Assembly (NCBI RefSeq): GCF_011290505.1
Contig: NZ_JAANPV010000003.1
Span: forward strand, 330,280 to 394,279
Direction of reading: 5' to 3'
DNA: 64,000 nucleotides
From: Paenalcaligenes suwonensis
Lineage (GTDB): Bacteria > Pseudomonadota > Gammaproteobacteria > Burkholderiales > Burkholderiaceae_B
The position numbers were made by a program, and so were the translations under genes. Of this stretch, positions 31,171 through 41,330 are shown piece after piece (position 1 is the first letter of the stretch; each line of letters opens with the position of its first letter). Under the pieces are notes generated by a model. The model made no database searches. It had not been told where the DNA came from and saw nothing but the letters and a program-made list of their open reading frames with translations.

Positions 31171-34100
31171 TTACGCTTCAGCCATCTGAATCGCAGACTC
31201 CACGTCCACGGCCACGATACGTGAAACACCCTGCTCTTGCATGGTAACCCCAACCAACTGCTTTGCCATATGCATGGCTATTTTATTGTGAGAAATAAAT
31301 AAAAACTGCGTTTGGTCGCTCATGCTGCTTACTAAACGTGCATAACGTTCAGTATTTGCATCATCCAGCGGCGCGTCCACCTCGTCTAGTAGACAGAATG
31401 GTGCTGGATTCAGTTTAAATAATGCAAACACCAATGCTGTCGCCGTTAAGGCTTTCTCTCCACCAGAGAGCAAATGAATAGTACTGTTACGTTTGCCCGG
31501 TGGCTGCGCCATCACCATCACGCCGGCATCCAGCACCTCATCGCCTGTCATGATGAGCTTGGCTTCACCACCACCAAACAACCGTGGGAATAACTCACCA
31601 AAATGCCCATTCACTACATTGAATGTGCCCAGCAGCAATTCCCTAATTTCTTTGTCTATTTTACGGATGGCATTTTCCAGCGTCTCAATCGCTTGTGTCA
31701 AATCCTCATGCTGTCCATCCAGATAGGTTTTACGTTCTTTTGCAGTTGCCAGCTCTTCTAGCGCCGCCAAGTTCACTGCACCTAACGCATCTATCTGCCT
31801 AGAAATACGCTGCACCTCGGTTTGCAACCAACCTAAGCGCTGCCAGGATTCGGGTTTATCTTGCAGTAATTCGCGAAGCGCCTGCCTATTCACATTACGC
31901 TCGTCCAGCATTTCGGTGAACTGTTCTACCGACAACCTGGCCGCCTGCTCTTGCAACTGCAGCTCTGTGACTTTCTGGCGCAGCGGCTCTACCACTTGCT
32001 CTAGCCGCGCTCGTTCCGACTCCGCCGTTTTCAAACTACTTGCCACATGCTCTAAACGTGTACGTGCAACCGACAAATATTCTTCTTTTTCAGCACGTAG
32101 TGTCAACGCTTCCTGCAGACTTTCTTGAGCTACCTCTACATCCATCACCGTCAGCTCACCTTGTAAGCCCGACAATTCGGCGGCGGCTCGCTCTAACTGC
32201 TCCCGTGCTAAGCGCTGCGTACGCGACAACTCTTCGATGCGCGCTTGCAATAACCTTTCTTGGTGACGGCTTTCTTGGCTTTGATGCTCTCTATCACGCC
32301 ATTGTTGACGTATTTCTTGCAACTCGGCACTCAGACGCTCTAACTGATCTTCTTGCTCTTCCAACTGCTCTTGCAGCTCTTCACGTTGAGCCTGCAATTC
32401 TTCAGCTTGTAATTCAGATTCCTCAAAACTGGCGACCAACTCTTCCTCAGATTGGCCCAGTTCTATTAACTCATTGGATAAGCGCTGCAACCTATTGCTA
32501 CTTTGCTCCGCCTCTTGACGCAAACGGGCATGCTCTAGCTGCACCGTATGCAACCGTTCGGTTAGCTCGCCCACACGCTGGCGCAAACTGGGCAACTGCT
32601 GCGATACCTGTTGCCAACCCTGATGGGCTTTTTGCTCGCTTTCTTTATATTGTTCTAAGTCTAATTGGCTGGCACGTAACTGCTTCTGCAGATTCACAAT
32701 CTCTTGCTGTCGCGCCAGAATTCCTGCTTGTGCATCGTCGGGAGCATAGAATCGCACAGAGTATTGATCTAACAAATGCCCTTCTGGACACACCAACACA
32801 CGGCCCGGCTCCAGTTGTGCCAACTTACTCCATGCCTGCTCTAAGCTGTCACACACCACCATATGCCCCAACCACGCCTGCAGTAGTTGCTGCAATGCAG
32901 GGTTAGGTAACCGCAGCTTGGCAAGCAAGCTGTCTGCTGGTATCACACCAGTAGGGGCTAAAGATGGCAAGCTATAAAACTCAACCCTAGCGGGCGGCTC
33001 AGAGCTTAACGCAGACTTCAATGTGTTTAGGTCTGCCACAGATACCGCTGCCACACGGTCGCGCAGCACAGCTTCTACAGCTGTTTCCCAGCCTGGCTCT
33101 ATCCCTAGTTGCTGCCATAAACGACTGCCACTGGCCAAGCCCTGCTTTTCTAACCACGGCTCTAACTTATCTTGGCGCTGCACATCTTCCTGCAATTGCA
33201 CCAACGCGCTTAATCTTGCTTCTAATCTAGCGTGTTCTGACTGATGTTTCTGCAGCACCTGCTGTGATTCCGCACGCGCTGCCTCATGCCTAGGCAACAC
33301 ACTCTCTTGCTCCTGCAGCGCTTGCTGGGCACTTGCCAATTGCTGCGACTGTACTTGTTTCTCGCCTTCTAAGCGCAGCAATGCTTGATCATCAGGCCCT
33401 TGATGATCCGCACGTTCTTTTTCCAAGCGCTCCTTGCGCAACAGCAGTTGCTGGCGCTGACGCTGCATGTCTTGTACGGCCTGCGCACGCACCGCTAAAC
33501 TTTGCTCTATGCGCGCAACCTGCTGGCGCAAGCCATCGCGGCGTGCTGATAACTCTTGCAACTGTGCTTCACGCTCAGGCAATAACCCTTGCGCATGCTC
33601 AGTCGCTGCTTCGGCTTCGGCTACTCGTATAGCGGCTTCTTCTTGTTGCGCCGCCAACTCTTCTAACTCAGCAGCACAGTATTCTTGTTGCTCTTGCCAC
33701 TCCTGCTGCTGCGCGCCCAACTGTGAGCGCCTGCTTTGCATGCGATTACGTGTATCTTGTACGTGACGAATTTCTGCTTCTAAGCTGCTGACCCTAGACC
33801 CTGCTTCGTACACAGCCGCTTGTGCTTTATGTACGGCATCGCCTTCATCAAAGTGCGCTTGACGTAGTGTTTCCAGCTGTGCCTCAACGGCACGCAAGCC
33901 GCCAATGGCTGCTTCCACATCCGTTTGCGCCTGTTCAATGGCCACGCTTTTTTTCTGCTGATCATCTTTAGCACTACTTTCACGCTGCAACCACAGCAAA
34001 TGCTGCTTCAGCTCGCCCTCTTCTTGCAGCGATTTATAGTGCATCGCCACTTCGGCTTGTTTATGTAGGCGCTCTAACTGATCGTCCAACTCGCTCATGA

Positions 34101-34689
34101 TGTCATCAAGGCGCGTCAGGTTTTCACGCGTATCGGCTAGCCTGCTTTCGGTTTCTTTACGGCGCTCTTTATAGCGCGATACCCCAGCGGCCTCTTCCAG
34201 ATACACACGTAGTTCTTCAGGTTTGGCCTCAATCAACCTATTGATCATGCCCTGACCAATAATGGCGTAGCCTCTAGCCCCTAGACCGGTGCCAAGGAAA
34301 ATATCGTGAATATCGCGTCTACGAACTTGCTGATTATTGATGTAGTAGCTGCTATTGCCATCGCGAGTGAGCACACGGCCTACCGAGATTTCAGTATAGG
34401 CGTTCCACTGCCCGCCTACCCTACCTTCGCTGTTATCAAAAACCAACTCAACGGATGCTCTAGCAGAGGGACGCCTGTTGCCACTACCATTAAAGATAAC
34501 GTCCTGCATGGACTCGCCACGCAGCTCCGAGGCTCGGGTCTCACCCAACACCCAACGCACGGCGTCAATAATATTGGATTTTCCACAGCCATTTGGCCCC
34601 ACCACCCCTACTAGCTGACTAGGAGTAGGTATGACGGTTGGGTCTACAAACGACTTGAATCCGGCAAGTTTTATTTGAGTTAAACGCAC
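31171..34689 (-). CDS. smc: Chromosome segregation protein SMC
   Basis: Condensin ATPase for chromosome compaction and segregation. The protein is about 1172 residues. Walker A GVVGPNGCGKSN (about 29-40) is at the N-terminus; long Gln/Glu/Leu/Arg-rich coiled coils flank a hinge (about 505-660). The C-terminal signature is LLSGGEKALTATALVFA with Walker B CLLDEVDAPLD. The family N-terminus (RLTQIKLAGFKSF) follows a GTG at 34689; an in-frame TTG at 34704 would add five residues. Neither has a good ribosome binding site. ScpA/ScpB genes are not in the window. Confidence 0.96.
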   Translation of the reverse strand: MRLTQIKLAGFKSFVDPTVIPTPSQLVGVVGPNGCGKSNIIDAVRWVLGETRASELRGESMQDVIFNGSGNRRPSARASVELVFDNSEGRVGGQWNAYTEISVGRVLTRDGNSSYYINNQQVRRRDIHDIFLGTGLGARGYAIIGQGMINRLIEAKPEELRVYLEEAAGVSRYKERRKETESRLADTRENLTRLDDIMSELDDQLERLHKQAEVAMHYKSLQEEGELKQHLLWLQRESSAKDDQQKKSVAIEQAQTDVEAAIGGLRAVEAQLETLRQAHFDEGDAVHKAQAAVYEAGSRVSSLEAEIRHVQDTRNRMQSRRSQLGAQQQEWQEQQEYCAAELEELAAQQEEAAIRVAEAEAATEHAQGLLPEREAQLQELSARRDGLRQQVARIEQSLAVRAQAVQDMQRQRQQLLLRKERLEKERADHQGPDDQALLRLEGEKQVQSQQLASAQQALQEQESVLPRHEAARAESQQVLQKHQSEHARLEARLSALVQLQEDVQRQDKLEPWLEKQGLASGSRLWQQLGIEPGWETAVEAVLRDRVAAVSVADLNTLKSALSSEPPARVEFYSLPSLAPTGVIPADSLLAKLRLPNPALQQLLQAWLGHMVVCDSLEQAWSKLAQLEPGRVLVCPEGHLLDQYSVRFYAPDDAQAGILARQQEIVNLQKQLRASQLDLEQYKESEQKAHQGWQQVSQQLPSLRQRVGELTERLHTVQLEHARLRQEAEQSSNRLQRLSNELIELGQSEEELVASFEESELQAEELQAQREELQEQLEEQEDQLERLSAELQEIRQQWRDREHQSQESRHQERLLQARIEELSRTQRLAREQLERAAAELSGLQGELTVMDVEVAQESLQEALTLRAEKEEYLSVARTRLEHVASSLKTAESERARLEQVVEPLRQKVTELQLQEQAARLSVEQFTEMLDERNVNRQALRELLQDKPESWQRLGWLQTEVQRISRQIDALGAVNLAALEELATAKERKTYLDGQHEDLTQAIETLENAIRKIDKEIRELLLGTFNVVNGHFGELFPRLFGGGEAKLIMTGDEVLDAGVMVMAQPPGKRNSTIHLLSGGEKALTATALVFALFKLNPAPFCLLDEVDAPLDDANTERYARLVSSMSDQTQFLFISHNKIAMHMAKQLVGVTMQEQGVSRIVAVDVESAIQMAEA

Positions 34690-34951
34690 AAGTTCAGTAA
34701 ACAAGCGTTAGCGAAGAGCTTGCAACACCACCCCATTGGCACAAACACACCAATTCCACTGTGATGCTAAAAGCCAAAAACGTAATGATACCGCACACAG
34801 CGCCCGCGCCAAATTCTACTCATCAAAATATTGATACTGATATATGATTTGGCTCTTTGACTTCAATTTTGCATCATACCGCGCCTAGTATGACCTACAG
34901 GGCTAAGCGCATGCCTTACAATGCTAGTAAGGCTACCAATAAGGAAAAATT

Positions 34952-36271
34952 TTGAAACGAGGTTTTTATCTAGTCATGGGCGCACAAGCGCTGTCGTCCA
35001 TTGCCGACAACGCCTTGCTGATTGCAGCATTTGCCCTGATTGCTGACCTGCAAGGTCCTAGTTGGATGCTTCCCATGATGAAATGGTGGTTTGCACTGGC
35101 CTATGTCGTGCTAGCCGCCTTTGTGGGTGCTTTTGCTGACGCCTACCCTAAAGGGCGGGTCATGTTCATCACCAACTCGGTAAAAATCTTGGGCTGTGCC
35201 CTGATGTTTGCCTATCAGTTCGTTTCTAGCGATACATCTATACAGCTATTCACCATCTTTTTTGCCTACACCCTCGTAGGGATTGGTGCCGCTGCATACT
35301 CTCCTGCCAAATACGGTATTGTGACCGAGATGCTGCCCCCCCAAGATTTAGTGAAAGGGAACAGCTGGATTGAAGGGCTTACTGTGCTGTCTATCATTGT
35401 GGGTACGGTATTAGGCGGTGTGCTGATCACCCCAGAGGTGTACCACCACCTACAAAAACTCCCTGGCATCACCGCCATTGCACAAAACCGCGCCGAAATA
35501 GCCATTCTGGTGATTGGCTGTATTTACATCGCTGCAGCCCTGTGCAACTTGATGATTCCTAACACCAACATTCAGTACCCTAAGCAAAAAACCAATCCTG
35601 TCGCCTTGCTGCGTGATTTCCGTTTTTATGTACTGGTATTGTGGCGCGATAAATTGGGCCAAATATCACTAGCCGTCACCACCTTATTCTGGGGTGCAGG
35701 CGCAACCTTGCAATTGATTGTGATTGAGTGGGGTGCACAACACTTAGGCTACACCCTAGACGAAGCCACTATTTTGATGGGTGTGGCAGCCTTCGGCACT
35801 GTGATCGGCGCTGTCTGTGCTGGTCAGATTCCGCTGCGCCACTCACTTAAAGTACTGCCTATGGGTGTGGTCATGGGCTTGGTCGTACTCTTAATGCCTG
35901 TGGTTTACTCACCTTGGGCTGTCTATACATTGCTACTCATGATTGGCGCGCTATCTGGCTTCTTTGTGGTGCCCATGAACGCCTTGCTGCAACACCGTGG
36001 CCACGTGCTCTTGTCGGCAGGCCACTCTATTGCCGTGCAGAACTTCAATGAGCAGTTGAACATCTTGCTGATGTTAGCTATGTACAGTTTAATGCTGTGG
36101 CTGAACCTGCCTATCAACGTGATTATCGTGATCTTCGGTTTGCTGGTGGCATCGTTGATGCTGCTGTTTATACGCTGGAGCCATCACAACCACAACAAAT
36201 TCCCACAGTTGCGTCGACAAATTGGTCAAAAAGGCCATGGCCGCGCACTCAGCCGCCATCGTTGCGAATAA
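34952..36271 (+). CDS. lplT: Lysophospholipid transporter LplT
   Basis: Major-facilitator protein that flips lysophospholipids across the inner membrane for re-acylation. The 439-residue protein begins KRGFYLVMGAQALSSIADNALLIAAFALI, the LplT start, and has about 12 helices; AAYSPAKYGIVTEMLPPQDLVKGNSW is a strong family motif. The start is a TTG at 34952, supported by AAGGAA about 6 nt upstream; no ATG is nearby. In E. coli lplT is next to aas; no acyltransferase gene is adjacent here. It is divergent from smc. Confidence 0.94.
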   Translation: MKRGFYLVMGAQALSSIADNALLIAAFALIADLQGPSWMLPMMKWWFALAYVVLAAFVGAFADAYPKGRVMFITNSVKILGCALMFAYQFVSSDTSIQLFTIFFAYTLVGIGAAAYSPAKYGIVTEMLPPQDLVKGNSWIEGLTVLSIIVGTVLGGVLITPEVYHHLQKLPGITAIAQNRAEIAILVIGCIYIAAALCNLMIPNTNIQYPKQKTNPVALLRDFRFYVLVLWRDKLGQISLAVTTLFWGAGATLQLIVIEWGAQHLGYTLDEATILMGVAAFGTVIGAVCAGQIPLRHSLKVLPMGVVMGLVVLLMPVVYSPWAVYTLLLMIGALSGFFVVPMNALLQHRGHVLLSAGHSIAVQNFNEQLNILLMLAMYSLMLWLNLPINVIIVIFGLLVASLMLLFIRWSHHNHNKFPQLRRQIGQKGHGRALSRHRCE

Positions 36272-36285
36272 CAAATAGTTGAGTT

Positions 36286-37209
36286 TTAGCCCTGTTGGTT
36301 CAGGGCTTTAACCAACGCTAAATCACGCCACGCATTGGCTTTATGTTGTGGACGCAATAGCAACGCCGCAGGATGGTACGTCACGATCAGCGGTATAGCC
36401 TTACCCTGTGGCGATTGCCAGTGGTGCACTTTCTCGCGCAACTCTTCTATATCGCTGGTGTTATTCAACAATTGATTCGCGGCTAACTGACCCAACACCA
36501 AAATATAGGCTGGCTGCACCAGTTCAATCTGTTTAAGCGTATACGGGCTACAGGCACTAATTTCCTCGGCCACTGGCTGTCGGTTATTCAACGGCCTACA
36601 CTTCACCAAATGCGTAATGAAACAGTGCTCCGCTTCGTTGAGCCCCACACTGGTTAACATCGCCTGCAATAGCTCGCCAGCCTGACCATCAAAAGCCACA
36701 CCATGCCTATCGTCTACATCGCCGGGCGCATCTGCCAACACTAACCAACGCGCTTGTTGCTGTCCTTTGCCAAAAACTGCCTGTGAACGCATCTGATGCA
36801 ACCCACACGCTTGGCACTGCTGTACAGCCTCTTCCAAGGCAGCAAAGGTGTCGGGGATTTTAGCGGGCGCAGCCACACTCTCGGTTTCAGACTCGGTATC
36901 GGTACGTGTGTTCTGTCGTATGCCTGCCGCCTTACGCAGTGCCTGAATGGCCGCCTGCAAACCACCCTCTGTTTGAGGGATTGGCATCGCTGCAGGCTGT
37001 GCCACCTCTGCTGGCACAGCCGTACCAGCAGTACTTGCTGGCGCTGTTGTCGTTGGCGTGGCCGTTGATCCGGCGGTAACAGCTTCTGTGGGCGCGCTAG
37101 CAACCGTCGCCCCCAACCTATGCAAATGCGTACGCTCTATTCCTAGCTCTTGCAGCCAAGCCAGTTGTACAGAGTTCAATACCACACCTGATGAGGTTGA
37201 AACGTCCAT
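36286..37209 (-). CDS. Uracil-DNA glycosylase superfamily protein, Fe-S type (family 4-like)
   Basis: A 307-residue protein. Residues 1-35 are a short conserved N-terminus (LAWLQELGIER), 36-120 a low-complexity Ala/Thr/Pro/Glu linker, and 121-307 a uracil glycosylase domain. Four cysteines in family 4 order (Cys132, Cys135, Cys204, Cys220) should hold a [4Fe-4S] cluster. The active-site motif reads ADAPGDVDDRHGVAFDGQAG instead of the usual GEAPG form, and the C-terminal motif is TYHPAALL. It follows tsaB and rimI closely, as in other betaproteobacteria. Uracil removal is likely but unproven given the altered motif. Confidence 0.87.
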   Translation of the reverse strand: MDVSTSSGVVLNSVQLAWLQELGIERTHLHRLGATVASAPTEAVTAGSTATPTTTAPASTAGTAVPAEVAQPAAMPIPQTEGGLQAAIQALRKAAGIRQNTRTDTESETESVAAPAKIPDTFAALEEAVQQCQACGLHQMRSQAVFGKGQQQARWLVLADAPGDVDDRHGVAFDGQAGELLQAMLTSVGLNEAEHCFITHLVKCRPLNNRQPVAEEISACSPYTLKQIELVQPAYILVLGQLAANQLLNNTSDIEELREKVHHWQSPQGKAIPLIVTYHPAALLLRPQHKANAWRDLALVKALNQQG

Positions 37210-37211
37210 GA

Positions 37212-37673
37212 CTACTCTACGCCTAAATCTTTTTGCAGCAACAAGGCATCTTCACGCTGTTGCTCATCTAATGGATAGTAATTCTTGCGCATACCTATTT
37301 GGCAATAACCACGCGCAGCATAAAACACTTGTGCTTGTTGATTAGAGCGTCGAACCTCTAACAACAACGCCTCCCTGCCTTTTTGGCGCACTAGCTGCTC
37401 TCCGGCCTCTAGTAATGCAGAACCCACACCTTGGGATTGCCAGTCGGGGGCTACACCAATAAGCAGAAGCTCGCCTACATCTGGTCCCATCATGATGACC
37501 ATAAACCCAACAACGGTATCTTGAACCTCAGCCACAAACATCACATGACAGGCTAGATAGCTATCACGAAAATTGGCTTCGTTCCAAGGAAACTGCTGCA
37601 CCTGCGCTTCAATTCCTGCTACCACAGCCACATCAGCCAGTTTCATTTCTCGAATGTTTACTGCATGGGTCAT
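37212..37673 (-). CDS. rimI: Ribosomal protein S18 alanine N-acetyltransferase RimI
   Basis: GNAT acetyltransferase that acetylates the N-terminal alanine of S18. From the ATG at 37673 the protein has 153 residues. The acetyl-CoA loop is VAPDWQSQGVGSALL; LEVRRSNQQAQVFYAARGY and RKNYYP are the conserved RimI C-terminal motifs. AAGGA about 8 nt upstream supports this start over in-frame codons further upstream. It starts 21 bp after tsaB and is followed at 2 bp by the glycosylase gene. Confidence 0.94.
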   Translation of the reverse strand: MTHAVNIREMKLADVAVVAGIEAQVQQFPWNEANFRDSYLACHVMFVAEVQDTVVGFMVIMMGPDVGELLLIGVAPDWQSQGVGSALLEAGEQLVRQKGREALLLEVRRSNQQAQVFYAARGYCQIGMRKNYYPLDEQQREDALLLQKDLGVE

Positions 37674-37693
37674 GTTCAGCATCCTTGTCATTA

Positions 37694-38470
37694 TCACTCG
37701 GGGCGCCAGACTGCCGCAGGGTTTCCACCCAACCCCTGTTCTCGCTCTGCTGTGGTGAATGCTACTTTGTCTCGTACATAACTAGGGGCCGCCAACTCGG
37801 GAGCTATACCTTCGCCAGACAAATACGCTTGCAAACCCAGATGCGCAATTGCCTCAACATCCGGTTTTGATGCCTCAGTTAGCTGTACACTAGACATATT
37901 CTGCAAGGTAGCCACCAGCTCTGGGAATGCTGCTATTGCATCGCCACTTACCCGAATGGTACCTGCTTCATTTTCTTGATTACGTATGTACATCAACCAA
38001 TCGGGCAAAACCTGAACATCAATTAGTAACGAATTGTAACAGCGGTGCCAGTTTTTACGTGTTTCCTCGTAGAGATACGCCGCCACGTAAAGCTCTTGCA
38101 TCCTAGCATCAATCGCTACCACCTCTAGTTGCCCAGGTACTTTCTCTAGTGCTTCAGCAACCGCTAATAACGATGGAATGGGTACCACAGGGCAATCCAA
38201 TGCGAAAGCTAACCCTTGCGCCACACCACAAGCCACTCGCAACCCGGTAAAGCCTCCAGGGCCTTGCCCAAAGGCTATTGCTGAGATTTCATGCCGTTTT
38301 ACACCCGCTTCTGCTAGCACCTCTTCTACCATAGGTAGTAGAAACTCGGCGTGCTCACTGCTGCCTTCATGACGACGTACGTAGAGCTGTGTCGTTTCAC
38401 CTTGTTGGCTTAACAAAGCGACGCCACAGACTGATGTTGATGTTTCTAAAGCCAAAATATGTACTTGCAT
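37694..38470 (-). CDS. tsaB: tRNA threonylcarbamoyladenosine synthesis protein TsaB
   Basis: Scaffold subunit that joins TsaD and TsaE for t6A37 modification of ANN-decoding tRNAs. The 258-residue protein has the ASKHA-fold start ILALETSTSVCGVAL and the family motif GQGPGGFTGLRVACGVAQGLA. It lacks the metal-binding HxxxH of TsaD, as expected for TsaB. It is divergent from ompR and leads a tsaB-rimI-glycosylase operon. Confidence 0.95.
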   Translation of the reverse strand: MQVHILALETSTSVCGVALLSQQGETTQLYVRRHEGSSEHAEFLLPMVEEVLAEAGVKRHEISAIAFGQGPGGFTGLRVACGVAQGLAFALDCPVVPIPSLLAVAEALEKVPGQLEVVAIDARMQELYVAAYLYEETRKNWHRCYNSLLIDVQVLPDWLMYIRNQENEAGTIRVSGDAIAAFPELVATLQNMSSVQLTEASKPDVEAIAHLGLQAYLSGEGIAPELAAPSYVRDKVAFTTAEREQGLGGNPAAVWRPE

Positions 38471-38531
38471 AGTGCTATTTTACGTCTTTTCTGTCATTAA
38501 CAAAGAACTACAAAACAATTACGAGAGGGGC

Positions 38532-38559
38532 TTTACAAGCACTGTTACATCTATAAAAT
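38532..38559 (+). promoter_or_regulatory. Candidate promoter of ompR-envZ
   Basis: TTTACA (38532) and TAAAAT (38554) are separated by 16 bp. The distance to the ompR ATG leaves a leader of about 125 nt. The GGAG before ompR is unusually far (15-16 nt) from the ATG. Confidence 0.5.
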
Positions 38560-38692
38560 TGCACTCTAGCGGCCTTAGAAAACACGGCGTTTCGCGATGG
38601 TCTTCCCCTAACATTTCGTACCCACGAGTCTGAATCAGTTAAATTTCTGAAACAGCCCAGATGCGAACAACACGGAGCCAGTCACCTTCATT

Positions 38693-39430
38693 ATGAATAC
38701 ACAAGCACAACAACCTTTATCCCGTAAAATTCTCGTCGTTGACGATGATCCCCGACTGCGCGATCTACTGCGCCGTTATCTCTCGGAACAAGGTTTTAAT
38801 GTTTTTGTTGCTGAGGATGGTAAAGAAATGTCCAAACTCTGGCAGCGAGAGCATTTTGATCTGCTGGTACTAGACCTGATGCTTCCAGGTGAAGATGGCC
38901 TATCAATTTGTCGCCGCTTACGTGGTGGGCATGATAACACGCCCATCATTATGCTTACTGCAAAAGCCGAGGAAATTGACCGTATCGTGGGCCTAGAAAT
39001 GGGCGCTGATGACTACCTCATCAAACCCTTTAACCCTCGCGAATTGCTAGCACGTGTGAACGCTATTTTGCGTAGACGCGGCACGGAAGAACACCCTGGT
39101 GCGCCTAGCCAAGAAAACGAGTCCATAGAGTTTGGTCCTTATACGCTGAACCTTTCTACACGTACGTTAACCAAAGGCGAAGAAGTAGTGCCTATCACTA
39201 CTGGTGAGTTCTCGGTGCTGAAGGTGTTTGCACGTCATCCCAAAATTCCTCTGTCTCGCGACAAACTAATGGAATTGGCCCGTGGACGTGAATACGAAGC
39301 CTTTGATCGCAGTCTGGATGTACAGATTTCCCGCTTACGTAAACTTATAGAGCCCAACCCATCCAAACCCATCTTCATCCAAACTGTGTGGGGACTAGGC
39401 TATGTATTTATACCGGACGGCGGAAACTAA
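38693..39430 (+). CDS. ompR: OmpR-family response regulator
   Basis: DNA-binding response regulator of 245 residues. The receiver has the acidic pocket VVDDDP, phospho-acceptor Asp61 in LVLDLMLPGEDG and Lys in IKPFNPRELLARV. The winged-helix output domain (about 140-242) has LTTGEF-like and VWGLGYVF motifs. Sequence and pairing with the adjacent kinase fit OmpR of the osmo-/acid-response system. It is followed by the kinase gene after 14 bp. Confidence 0.94.
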   Translation: MNTQAQQPLSRKILVVDDDPRLRDLLRRYLSEQGFNVFVAEDGKEMSKLWQREHFDLLVLDLMLPGEDGLSICRRLRGGHDNTPIIMLTAKAEEIDRIVGLEMGADDYLIKPFNPRELLARVNAILRRRGTEEHPGAPSQENESIEFGPYTLNLSTRTLTKGEEVVPITTGEFSVLKVFARHPKIPLSRDKLMELARGREYEAFDRSLDVQISRLRKLIEPNPSKPIFIQTVWGLGYVFIPDGGN

Positions 39431-39444
39431 TCTAGACTTGAGGT

Positions 39445-40836
39445 ATGTACACGTCACTCCCGCCATCTTCTACACAAGCCAGATCGCAGCAGCGATCTGG
39501 TTTTTCTCTTGGCCTTTTTAGTCGTTCCTTTTTATTACTTGCTGCATTAATGCTCATTAGCTTGGGGGCATGGCTGCAAGTTTTTTTCAGTATGGAAGAA
39601 GGCCCTCGTGCCCGACAAATGGCCCAGCGGGTGACCACCGCTGTGAGTATCACGCGTTCAGCGCTCACGTATGCACCACCGCATGTACGCCCAGCCTTAC
39701 TTTTAGACTTAGCCACTAAAGAGGGACTGCGTGTACAACCACGTGATAGCAACGATACGCTTGAGCCTCTACAACGCTCTAATTACTGGCAAGAAGTCTA
39801 CCGAGAAATCCGTGCCGGTTTAGGTAGCCAAACACTAGTGATGTGGTCAGTCAATCAGATGCCCGGCATCTGGGTATCGTTTGATATTAACGACGACAAA
39901 TATTGGCTGGTTTTTGATAGAGAGCAATTAACACTAACCGCTGGCCCAGAATGGTTAGGGTGGGCAATTACCGCCTTACTACTCGCTTTGATTGGTGCTG
40001 CCGTCAGTGTGCGCTTTGTCAACCACCCCTTAGCACGACTCGCCAAAGTAGCACAGCAGTTGGCTAGAGGTGAGACCCCCTCCCCTTTGCCTGAACGTGG
40101 CCCCAATGAAATTCGTGAGCTAAACGTTGCGTTTAACCGTATGGCACGCGACATACGCCAAGCAGAAGCCGATAGAGAAATTATGCTGGCCGGTATTTCG
40201 CATGACCTACGTACGCCACTGGCTCGTATGCGCTTAGAGATTGAACTCAGCAACGTCAGCGATGAAACTCGCCATGCGATTGACGAAGACTTAGCGCAGA
40301 TTGACCACAGTATTGGTCAGTTGATGGAATATGCTAGACCCGCAGGAGCCGTACCCGAGGAGGGCATTGACGCCTCGCTTGCTCTACAAGAACTCATTGA
40401 TAGAGAACGCTCTCACACTGAAAGCTTGGGCGGGAACCTCACCGCAGAAATTGAGACAGCTCTTTTTGCTCGCATACAAGCCAATGACCTAAAACGTATA
40501 GTCAGCAACCTGATTGAAAATGCTAGGCGTTATGGCCGTAGCCCGTTAACCAACCAAGCCAACATACACCTTACTGCCTCAACACGCGGAAATAGTATTG
40601 AGATTACCGTAGAAGACCAAGGGGTAGGGATTGAGCCACATGAAGTACAACGCTTGTTGCGCCCGTTTTCTCGTGGTGAAACCGCCAGAACAGGGGTCAG
40701 CGGTGCGGGGTTGGGCCTGTCGATTGTAGAGCGCTTGCTTGGTCATGTTAGCGGCACCTTGGAGCTGATTTCGCATCCGCCCCAAGGCTTGTTGGTACGC
40801 ATTACTATTCCACGCATGAAGCGCAGCGCTACCTAA
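39445..40836 (+). CDS. EnvZ-like sensor histidine kinase
   Basis: Partner kinase of the adjacent OmpR. The 463-residue protein has membrane helices at about 25-48 and 170-192 around a periplasmic domain of about 120 residues. A HAMP domain (about 193-245) follows, then the H-box GISHDLRTPLARMRLEIEL with His253, N-box NLIENARRYG, and G-boxes DQGVGIEP and GAGLGLSIVERL. EnvZ-type H-box and gene order support the call. The signal sensed is not visible. Confidence 0.92.
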   Translation: MYTSLPPSSTQARSQQRSGFSLGLFSRSFLLLAALMLISLGAWLQVFFSMEEGPRARQMAQRVTTAVSITRSALTYAPPHVRPALLLDLATKEGLRVQPRDSNDTLEPLQRSNYWQEVYREIRAGLGSQTLVMWSVNQMPGIWVSFDINDDKYWLVFDREQLTLTAGPEWLGWAITALLLALIGAAVSVRFVNHPLARLAKVAQQLARGETPSPLPERGPNEIRELNVAFNRMARDIRQAEADREIMLAGISHDLRTPLARMRLEIELSNVSDETRHAIDEDLAQIDHSIGQLMEYARPAGAVPEEGIDASLALQELIDRERSHTESLGGNLTAEIETALFARIQANDLKRIVSNLIENARRYGRSPLTNQANIHLTASTRGNSIEITVEDQGVGIEPHEVQRLLRPFSRGETARTGVSGAGLGLSIVERLLGHVSGTLELISHPPQGLLVRITIPRMKRSAT

Positions 40837-40847
40837 GACCTCTGCGA

Positions 40848-41327
40848 TTAATCACGCCACAGCAACACGGCCACTGTGGCGGCAATCCCCTCTTTACGTC
40901 CTAAATAGCCTAGTTCTTCATTGGTCTTGGCTTTGATGTTCACCCTATCTGTTTCCAGATTTAAGTCAGCAGCAATATTCGCCACCATTGCTGCAGCATG
41001 AGGGCCAATTTTGGGGGCTTGTGCATGCACGGTGGCATCCACGTTCACCACCTTCCACCCCAAGCCTGCAACCAACGCCATCGCATCACGCAGCAACACG
41101 CGACTGTCCGCGCCTTTATAGCGAGGGTCGGTGTCTGGGAAATGTCTACCTATATCTCCTAATGCCGCCGCGCCCAACAACGCATCGGTTACCGCATGCA
41201 GCAACACATCAGCATCGGAGTGCCCTGCTAAACCATGTGTATGGGGAATGGTTACGCCACCAATAATCAAGTCACGCCCCTCTACGAGGGCGTGCACGTC
41301 AAAACCTTGTCCTACACGAATATCCAT
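40848..41327 (-). CDS. ispF: 2-C-methyl-D-erythritol 2,4-cyclodiphosphate synthase
   Basis: Fifth step of the non-mevalonate isoprenoid pathway, giving the cyclic diphosphate. The 159-residue protein has the metal ligands Asp10 and His12 in [28 protein letters not shown] and [11 protein letters not shown]. The C-terminal motif [18 protein letters not shown] is typical. It starts 3 bp after ispD, the usual ispDF unit. Confidence 0.97.
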   Translation of the reverse strand: MDIRVGQGFDVHALVEGRDLIIGGVTIPHTHGLAGHSDADVLLHAVTDALLGAAALGDIGRHFPDTDPRYKGADSRVLLRDAMALVAGLGWKVVNVDATVHAQAPKIGPHAAAMVANIAADLNLETDRVNIKAKTNEELGYLGRKEGIAATVAVLLWRD

Positions 41328-41330
41328 GGC

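Noticed and set aside
32889..32901. CTGC-N3-GCAG motif inside smc
   Set aside because: It is in coding sequence far from any PHA gene; it shows the motif can arise by chance and lowers the weight of the phaZ site.
32040..32906. 288-codon frame on the plus strand opposite smc
   Set aside because: Antisense to the coiled-coil region of smc; Ala/Leu/Pro-rich composition follows from the Gln/Glu/Arg codons on the other strand.
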